Source of the DNA: Hirsutella rhossiliensis
Taxonomy: Eukaryota > Ascomycota > Sordariomycetes > Hypocreales > Ophiocordycipitaceae
Length of the DNA stretch: 64,000 bases
Direction: 5' to 3'
NCBI RefSeq assembly: GCF_020360975.1
Contig: NW_025408668.1
Coordinates: 2,790,001 to 2,854,000 of the forward strand
The stretch's first letter is position 1; every line of letters begins with the position of its first letter. Shown one piece after another: positions 56,769 through 64,000 of this stretch. The translations under genes were made by a program, and so were the position numbers. Below the pieces are notes generated by a model. That model saw nothing but the letters and a program-made list of their open reading frames with translations. It was not told where the DNA came from and searched no databases.

Positions 56769-56935
56769 GAGTATTGCTATTTATACACACACACATCTCT
56801 ATTCGTATAAACGACCCATTTTTAAGATACGTACTAACGCCAGCCCGCCCCGCCTATTTATACCGCGCCCGCATAGCAGGTAGCGGTACCGCCTAAATGC
56901 CCGCGCCCGAGCCCGCCTACACACACACACCACAT
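56769..56935 (+). repeat. Left long TIR of the MULE
   Basis: Begins gagtattgctatttata and runs through aagatacgtactaacgcc and the GC-rich cccgccccgcc block to gagcccgcctacacac. It is largely free of RIP-type changes. Confidence 0.82.
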
Positions 56936-57099
56936 ACACACACAAGATCCTACCTATATTCTATATATATATACTAAATTTAAAGCTATCGCCGCCGCCG
57001 CGATAGACCCCCTTCTCTCCCTCCTTAATGCACCTACGCTACCTTAAGGCGATAATAAATCTTACGATACTAACGAGGAACGCGGAGATACTATCCCGC

Positions 57100-59300
57100 C
57101 CTTGCCGCCGTCTCTAAGCTTCGAAACCTACGATAAGGCGTATAACTTCGTCTAGGGCTTCCTTCGCGAGAACGGTGCCGCCGTCGTTAAGCGGTTAAGC
57201 TTATATAAGCGAGATATTAACGGGATCTCCCTTATAACCCGAGTCCTCTTTATATGCGATCGTGGCCCGCGGCGGGCTTCTACTAGTATAGGGCTACGTA
57301 AGCCGTCTACCTAGAAGCTTAACTGCCCTTTTCGCCTCGTCGTAACGGCCTTATATAACGAGGAAGAAGGAGCTTAGTAGTAGACTTTTCGAGTTACTAA
57401 GGGCTACTATAACTACGGGCTATCTCTTAATCCCTTAGCGTATAATATTTATCGCCGATAGACCGTAATATAGTAAGCTCTCGAGCAGAACCTCTCTTAA
57501 TATAAAGCGCTGCTAGCTTAAGAGATATCGACTATTTTATATAAGGCCGAGCCTTCTATAGCGTTCTTTCGTATCTAAGATATCTATAACGATCGCTAAA
57601 AGATCCGTTTTACTACTTATAGAGGTATAATAGCTATATAAGCGTTCTTATAGTATCTTTAAGCTAGCGATCTTCCTTATTACGTTAAATTCGACCTATA
57701 TAATAAAAATAAGATTTAAGGCGTATTATAGACCTACTTATAGTATTAAAAAATATAAAAACGTTTCCCTAAGGTTCTCGGTATTAATAATATATAAAAG
57801 ATAAACCGCTTTAAGCTCTTCTTTTTCTAGGTTACTAGGGTTACTAACTAAAAGTCTCTAGTAAACTTTGCCTTTAGCCTTATTAATATAGAGAAAGAGG
57901 AGGTATATTAATAGCTTTATAAGTCTTTTAACGAGCTTCGTAGGGCGATTAATATATAAGAGCCTAATATAGTTATTATAGATAAAGAAGCTGCCCTTAA
58001 AAACGCCCTTCTTTATATTTTCTATCTTATATAATAATAACTCTATATATTCTACGTTAATAGTAATATTCGGGCTTAAATCTAGTTACGCTAGAGAGAT
58101 AAAGTAAATCTTAATAGCCCTAAAAACCCTATTAATATAGAGATCCCTCTAGAGGTTAAAGCTATTCTCGCTTAAGAAGCTATCGAATAAGGCGCCGCTA
58201 AGTAAAGCGCCGCTATAGCGGCTAATTTAAACCTTAACCTAAACGGCGAAGTTAAATATAGCCGTAAAGGTATATTCCTTACTTAGAAGCGCGTTATTTA
58301 CGTAAAGATAAAGGCGAATTTCTATAAAGCGTAGGAAAGGCTCGATAAGATCTTTAGTATATAGTAAGGCTATATCGTAACCTATATCTTAAACGAATAT
58401 ATACTATAGCGTAAGTAATAGGTAGGCTACCTTATTAGCTAGTATCGTAACTTTAGGTAGTAGGTAAATAGCCTAGTCGAGACTACCTATAAGGATATAA
58501 AGTCGTATTTAGTTATAAGTACCTTTAACCTCTTATATCTTTACGATACCCTTATATAAATAATTAAGAATAAAGAAATAATATATATATAAAAGGCCGC
58601 TTAGTAAGAGATATAATAGAGGCATTATTTCCTTAGGTAGACTTAGCTTAGGGATCTTAGCGTTAAAATTACCTACGAAGTAGTTAACCTACTTACTACG
58701 TAATATAGGCTTGCCCTCGCCGCGATACCCTTACTAACGTAAGAGCTATAGCCGTTATAGCCTTATAGTAAGCGATTTAAATACTAATTTAAGCTACCTT
58801 ATATATATACGATCCTTTAATACCTTAAAGCTAGGTTAACGCTTAAAAAGTATAATATTCTCTCGTACTAATAGCTTAAGAAGCTATTAGTAAAGACCCC
58901 CCCCTTTCTAGTAATTTCTTTACTAATTATTACTATTAGGACCTTAAGGAGCTATTATTACGAATCCGCGATCCCGGCGTTATTATAGTTATACGCGGCC
59001 GCCCCCGTAATAATAAGCTATCTATACTAAGCTCCCTCGTAGCGAAGGCATCGTAGCTAGCCGAGGTAGCTACGGCGGCGACGAGGTTATTATAGCTACC
59101 TAATTTAAGTTAGGCTAGCTCGAGGCGGCTTAACGTAAGCATTCGAAGGCACTAAGGGTAAGATAAGATAGAGGAACTTAGCTATAGCCCGCGTTCTCTT
59201 ATAGCGTTATAATAAGGATCGTTAGCCTAAGGAAATATAAGGGGAAGGGGATTAAGAGGAGGACGCGGTAAGAGGAGCGCGCCTTCGGCTTTATTAGGCG
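57100..59300 (+). pseudogene. RIP-destroyed MULE transposase
   Basis: Despite many stops the frame is still recognisable. The N-terminal part has a FAR1-like DNA-binding region: YDKAYNFV, ENGAAVVKR, then a Cys/His-type CPFRLVVTALYNEEE (about 57120-57400). The catalytic part has KINRFKLFFF, VNFAFSLINIEKEEVY and IVIIDKEAALKNALL (about 57780-58020), the wording of MULE DDE transposases. Stops sit where TGG or CAG/CAA codons would be expected after TG-to-TA or CA-to-TA change. The enzyme cannot be made. Confidence 0.78.
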
Positions 59301-59486
59301 TTATAGGGCTTATTAAGTAGGAAGCTATTAAGTAGGGGCGACCGCCGCCGCCTATATAGCCGTAAGCGCTAGAGGGGCCGGATTAATTAACAGGCCGATT
59401 ATTTTAACTTCGAGCTTAAGGCCCGGAAATACGTTATTTAAGCGAATTAAGAGGCATACGTTATACGGCCTTTCTTACCTTATATA

Positions 59487-59650
59487 TAGTATATATATAT
59501 AGGCGGGCTCGGGCGTAGGCATTTAAGCGGTACCGCTACCTACTATATGGGCGCGGTATAAATAAGCGGGGCGGGCTAGCGTTAGTACGTATCTTAAAAA
59601 TAAGGCGTTTATATAAATAAAGAGATATATATATATAAATAGTAATGCTT
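59487..59650 (-). repeat. Right long TIR of the MULE
   Basis: Inverted copy of the left TIR, carrying transitions such as ctggcg to ctagcg and ctgcta to ctacta. Confidence 0.82.
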
Positions 59651-59881
59651 AATTAGTAATATATATCTTAGTCTATCTATTAAGATAAGGGAGGGGCTTA
59701 TATAGGTATAGTAACTATATATAGCTAGCTAAAAAAGGGTATTAAGATATTTCTATACCTAAGTTAAGCCTATATAATATCCTTAGGCTAAGGGAGTTAT
59801 ATTAGTTAGGTAGGCTTCCTTATATATAACTATTAGGTCTACTAAGCTTAACTATAGTCTCTTATACCTTATAACGACCGG
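59651..59881. other. AT-rich spacer between MULE and LTR element
   Basis: RIP-like sequence without a recognised feature apart from the 8-bp MULE target duplicate at its left end. Confidence 0.5.
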
Positions 59882-60339
59882 TGTTATTTCTAAGGGATAA
59901 ACCTATCGAGGGGTTTATATTAGTAGATATAATAGGGCGTGGTCTAAGCAATAATAAGTATATTACGTTAGTGATAAGTCGGAGGTCGTAGACCGTAGAC
60001 TATAACTAGGTAATTAGAATTAGAGATAGAATCGTAATAAAGATCTATATTAAAAGCTAGAGAGCTATCTATCTAAAGGAGTGAAAGTAGGTAGCTATAT
60101 ATACCCGTAGAGACTATCCTTAGATCACGGTCCTAGCCGTGATCCCCTTCGTAGCTTACTATAGCTTACTCGTAAGCTATGCTCCTAAGTAGTGATCTAT
60201 CTATATAAGGCTTACTTAGCTCACGTACGCTCTAGGTGAGCTAAGCCTAAGTGACTTCTTGTCCCGACTATTATTCCGAGCCGCCTTGTTACGTGAACGT
60301 GGCCGGTTCTCCTGCGGCCCGCTAACCGTGGTCGTAACA
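59882..60339 (-). repeat. Probable 3' LTR of the minus-strand chromovirus
   Basis: The plus strand starts tgttat and ends gtaaca, giving inverted termini TGTTA/TAACA. On the minus strand the sequence just before it is purine-rich (aaaaggaggggagaca), a good polypurine tract. Hairpins gatcacgg/ccgtgatc (60122-60145) and agctcac/gtgagct lie inside. The left boundary is the less certain one. Confidence 0.55.
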
Positions 60340-60459
60340 CGATGTCTCCCCTCCTTTTAGTCTTGTCCGTAAGACCTGCTACTGCCTTAGCCGCCGTATA
60401 TAAATATACCCTTATCGCGCGTATATATATTCCCTATTTCGTCCTTTCTATCCCTTAGG

Positions 60460-60840
60460 ATATGCTGCTAATAGTATATCTAGTCGCGTATTAAAGGATC
60501 GTTCTCGTAAGACCCTTAAGCGCATTCGTTTAGCTAAGTCTATTAATCGTCTTAGTTTCGACGTTATGCTATGTTCTTTTTGTTCGTCGCGCGGCTTCCG
60601 CTATAAAATGCTAGAGAAATCTTCTAAGTGTGCCGAATATATACGGCGGGGTCGTTCCTGCGATGCGTCGGGCGTGGCGATTAGCTCCTATAGGTGACTT
60701 CGTTGTCCTGCCTATTATTTGCAGCTAACGTGTTTCCTAGTATCCCGAATAAATCTAGAGTCTAATCGATTAGATAAAGAAGAAGAAATTGCTAAGGAGC
60801 GAATGTTAAAGCTTAAGCCGACCTAAACGAGCCTTAGCTC
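60460..60840 (+). pseudogene. Antisense zinc-binding-like open frame within the chromovirus 3' region
   Basis: Between the chromodomain and the 3' LTR, on the strand opposite to pol, a frame reads LAKSINRLSFDVMLCSFCSS, then KMLEKSSKCAEY and GRSCDASGVAI, followed further on by RLDKEEEIAKERMLKL. The spacing CxxC ... C(Y)xx ... C looks like a small cysteine-rich zinc-binding module with a coiled-coil-like tail. One Cys position reads Tyr (TAT), as a TGT codon would after RIP, and TGA interrupts the frame after SSYR. The role is unknown. Confidence 0.45.
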
Positions 60841-61079
60841 GTTTAGCGCGGCTTCGCCGTTAAAAGCGCTAGCTAAAGATAAAGGGTACCGAGATAGTCC
60901 GTCGGGGCCTTTATTCCTTAGATAACCTTAACGAGGCTAAGCGTTAAGAATCTAAAGCGGTGGTCGATGTTTAGTTTATAGGTGGATTTAATATAATTAA
61001 TTAGAATGCTATTAGTTCGTTAGGCGATTTTACGATACCTAGGGTAGATTTTGCTAGTAGAACCATCGAAGTAGAGAAC

Positions 61080-64000
61080 CGTAGTAGGTTAAGTGCTTAA
61101 GTAGTTCCTAGGTATTTTCCTCTAGTCCGTATCCCTTCTACTTAATAAGGTATTCTTATTGCTAACCTTATTTTCTTATATCTAGTATTTGTTCGGCTTT
61201 ATATTCTTAATTATCGTCGACTTCGATTTTTTCCTATAGTTTAGCGTTTCGTAGCGCTAGTTCTAATAATAAGATATAAAATATTAGGTATATCCGTATT
61301 ATTATTAGTAGCGAAAGTTCGTAGTTAACTTTTAAAATAGTTTTCTTAACCTTAAACGGTCTAAGTTTCTTAAAATCTAATTTATTGCTTAGTCGTTTTA
61401 TTTTAATATTTCGTCGTATAAGGTAGACTATATCTCCCTCTCGAAAGATTAGTCCCTATAATCTTTTCCGATTATAGTAAGTGGATATTCGTTCTCTAAC
61501 GAATTAAAGTTCTTATTATATTTCTTTATATAATTTTCGTAGCTAATCTACTTATAGTATTGCTCGTTCCGCTTATAGTCCTTATCGAGTAACCTTAAAT
61601 ACTTCTAGGTTATATCCGTAATTAGCGTATACTAGTAAGAGCTTAGTTGTTTCTATAACTAAGCTATTATAAGCTAGTTGCGCTATTAGTAGCTATTTAA
61701 CCTAATCGTTTTATTCGTAGCTAATATAGCATCGTAAATATTATTTAAGCGTTTAGTTAAGTCGTTCTATTTATCTATCTATTTATAGGTAATAAGCTAT
61801 ACTAAGCTTATATTTTATCCCTAATTATACTATAAGAGCTTGCTAAAACTTAGCTATAAACGTGCTTCCTCTATTAGAGACAATCTCGTTTAGTAGTCCG
61901 TAATTACTAATAATTATTCGTAGGAATATATATACTAGCTCTTCTATATTACTTGCTTCTTTATACGGTAAAAAGTATCCGTTCTTTGTTAATCTATCGG
62001 TAATAACGAATATACTATCGTATTTAACGTTAGTTATAAGTTCTTTTAATAGTAGTAGCTTTATAATATAGTCGAAAGCTATTAAATCCTATGGTTTCTC
62101 TAGTACTAGTAGCGGTTGTAATTCTCCGTATAGTTTATATCGTTTAGCTTTACTTTATACGTAAAGTTTATATTCTTTAATAACTTATTATATTGCTTCT
62201 TTAAGCTATAGGAAATTATATTATCGTCTAATCCGTTCTATTATTCTTCGGATTCCTTAGTATCTATATATTAGATATTCGTATATATCTTATATAACTT
62301 TATCTCGTAATTCTAGTAGTATCTAGATTTTGTTTTTATATATTAGAACTTCTAAATGTCCTATATCGTATCCGTTTAGTGCTTTATATTCTTTTATCTA
62401 TTTTAGGATCTTTTAGTATATCGAGTTATTAGGTTATACTTTAAATATTATATTTAGCTATCGTTGCTAGTAGTTCCCGTTTTCGTTGATTTCTAGGAGC
62501 TGTCCTTTCGCTATAGGTGCTCCTATATCGTAGTTACTTCGTCGACTAAGGGTATTAGCTCGACCGTTTTCTATTCCTTTTCTATAGATTATTTCGTAGT
62601 CGAATTCCGATAAATATTCGGCCTATCGGATCTATTGTCTATTTAACTATTACGTCGTTATAAAATATAAGATATTCTTATAGTCTATATAGACCTTAAC
62701 TTTATATTTACTTCTAAGAAGGTAGTGTCGAAATTCCTTAAAAGCTTAAATAATTACGAGGAATTCTTTATCGTAGATAGGGTAATTAAGTTCTGCGCTA
62801 TATAGCTTTTTCGAGTAGAATATAATTAGTCGTAGTCTTCCTTTATCGCCCTTTTATCCGATTTATGCTCCTAGAGTAAAGTCTAATATATTGGTTTTAA
62901 GTTCGATTTATTGTTTTAGATCGAAGGTAGTTAAGACTAGTTCTTACGTAATCGTAGTTTTAATATATTCGAAAGCTTCGTTAGCTTTATCGTCCTATAT
63001 AAATTCTTTTTCCTTCTTCGTTAAGTTATATAGTAGTACTATAATCTTTCCGAAATCTTTAATAAATTATCGGTAGTAATTTATAAATCCTAGGAAACTT
63101 TATACGTCCTTAACGTTCTTTAGCGTTAGCTATTCTTTAACTAAGTTAATCTTATTTTATTATATCTATATCTCTCCTAGTAAGATCGTGTGTCCGAGGA
63201 AGTCTACTTCCTATATATAGAACTTACTTTTCTCTAGTTTAACTAGTAACTTCGTATTCTAAAGTACGCGGAGTACCTTATAGACGTGTTCTTTATATTC
63301 TTCTAGGGTGTCCGAGAAGATTAGGATATTATCTAGGTATACTACTATAAAGATATCTAAGTATTCGCGTAGGATATTATTAATTATCCGTTAGAAGGTA
63401 GCTAGTATATTTATAAGTCTAAATAGCATTACTAGATATTCGAATAGTCCGAATTTCGTTCTAAAGGCTATTATCTATTCGCGTCCCTTTTTTATACGTA
63501 TTAAGTTATAGGCGCCTTTAAGGTCGAGGGCTATAAACTATTTTTTACCGTATAGTCGATCTCATAGTTCCGATATAAGCGGTAATAGTATTCGGTCCTT
63601 TATTATAATATCGTTTAGGCGTCTATAGTCGATAACTAGTCGTAGCTTACCGTTTTTCTTTAGAATAAATATAACTAGATAGCCTACTTCAGATATTAAT
63701 ATTCGTATATATCCTTTTCGTAGATTCTCGTTAAGGTAGTCGCGTAGCGTTTATAGTTACTTTTCGTTTAGGTTATAGATTTTATAGAACGTCGGCGTTG
63801 TTCTATCCTTAAGACAAATTTCGTGGTCCTATTAGCTATATTTAGGTAACCCTATCTTAAGTTCTTCCTTAAAGAGTTTATCGTATTTCCGGTATTCCTA
63901 GGGGATATTCTTTATTCTATCTTATAGGCTTTATTCTTTCTTTTAAGAGCTAGTTTCTCTTAACTCGAGCTCTTTATTAATTTATTTAAGGTCTTTCCTT
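61080..64000 (-). pseudogene. RIP-destroyed pol polyprotein with chromodomain
   Basis: Minus-strand wording still recognisable: RLVIDYRRLND (about 63600-63640); RT active site VYLDNIL (63325-63342; the second Asp of YLDD reads Asn, as GAT would become AAT by RIP); KKLYSAELNYPIYDKEFLVI of RNase H (62752-62815); an integrase-core ending like IERLN-TLK-YLR (about 61733-61785); and a chromodomain with EYKAEQILDIRK and KGYGLEENT (about 61090-61230). Stops replace Trp and Gln positions. No product is possible. Confidence 0.85.

Larger units (their letters stand above)
56769..59650 (+). mobile_element. Mutator-like element (MULE) with long TIRs, RIP-mutated
   Basis: About 2.88 kb, bounded by inverted repeats of about 165 bp and flanked by the 8-bp duplicate aattagta (56761-56768 and 59651-59658; the ninth base is g versus a). 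In the outer 17 bases the two termini differ only by transitions, and most later differences follow C-to-T/G-to-A. The interior is a decayed MULE transposase. The right terminus is mutated at TpG (for example a gtgtgt-type tract now reads gtatat), whereas the left terminus keeps cacaca. Confidence 0.82.
59882..64000 (-). mobile_element. RIP-mutated chromovirus on the minus strand, 5' end outside the window
   Basis: Reading the minus strand from the right edge: reverse transcriptase (about 63900-63100), RNase H (about 63000-62580), integrase (about 62530-61500), chromodomain (about 61240-61080), a purine-rich tract (about 60356-60343) and the 3' LTR (60339-59882). CA dinucleotides are almost absent and TA is very frequent: in 61081-61500 I find no CA and five TG. 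Gag, protease and the 5' LTR lie beyond the window. Confidence 0.85.

Overview
The window looks like nuclear DNA of a filamentous ascomycete (Pezizomycotina). Its genes are GC-rich, with short introns of about 50-120 nt that carry CTRAC-like branch sites. It encodes a velvet regulator, and its repeats show the CpA/TpG-to-TpA decay typical of repeat-induced point mutation (RIP). The gene set and protein wording suggest Sordariomycetes, perhaps Hypocreales; this is inference from protein resemblance only.

Layout. 1-4612: the 3' part of a Ty3/gypsy chromovirus with its right LTR, broken by frameshifts but not by RIP. 6298-9450: an armadillo-repeat GID5/VID28-like gene. 10625-11056: a small AT-rich element with terminal inverted repeats and a 9-10 bp target duplication. 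11-19 kb: a long gene-free stretch leading into veA (19031-20262), whose family-typical C-terminus lies beyond an in-frame stop. 21876-23138: a low-complexity protein of unknown function. 23981-37556: four minus-strand genes, namely an MGA2/SPT23-like membrane-tethered transcription factor, a cation/proton antiporter, RNase H1 and the TAD3 tRNA deaminase subunit. 41497-51076: a compact housekeeping block of bifunctional 6-phosphofructo-2-kinase/phosphatase, SOF1, RPB3, DIC1 and mitochondrial PheRS. From 51.9 kb to the end: a repeat graveyard with a gypsy fragment, a truncated PNP-NACHT immune-type receptor, a pogo/Fot-like transposon with perfect 46-bp termini, a RIP-mutated Mutator-like element (MULE) with about 165-bp termini, and a heavily RIP-mutated minus-strand chromovirus running off the right edge.

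The genes form no operon or obvious cluster. They cover development (veA), membrane-lipid transcription (MGA2), ion balance, glycolytic control, ribosome and tRNA biogenesis, transcription and mitochondrial function. SOF1 and RPB3 are divergent and share a 333-bp promoter. DIC1 and the mitochondrial PheRS gene are also divergent.

The most unusual gene structures are a 5-nt microexon in DIC1, an apparent GC-AG intron in RPB3, and a last MGA2 intron whose retention would keep the frame open while removing the membrane anchor. All exon boundaries were inferred by eye from splice signals, frame and family resemblance. No alignment or transcript data were used.
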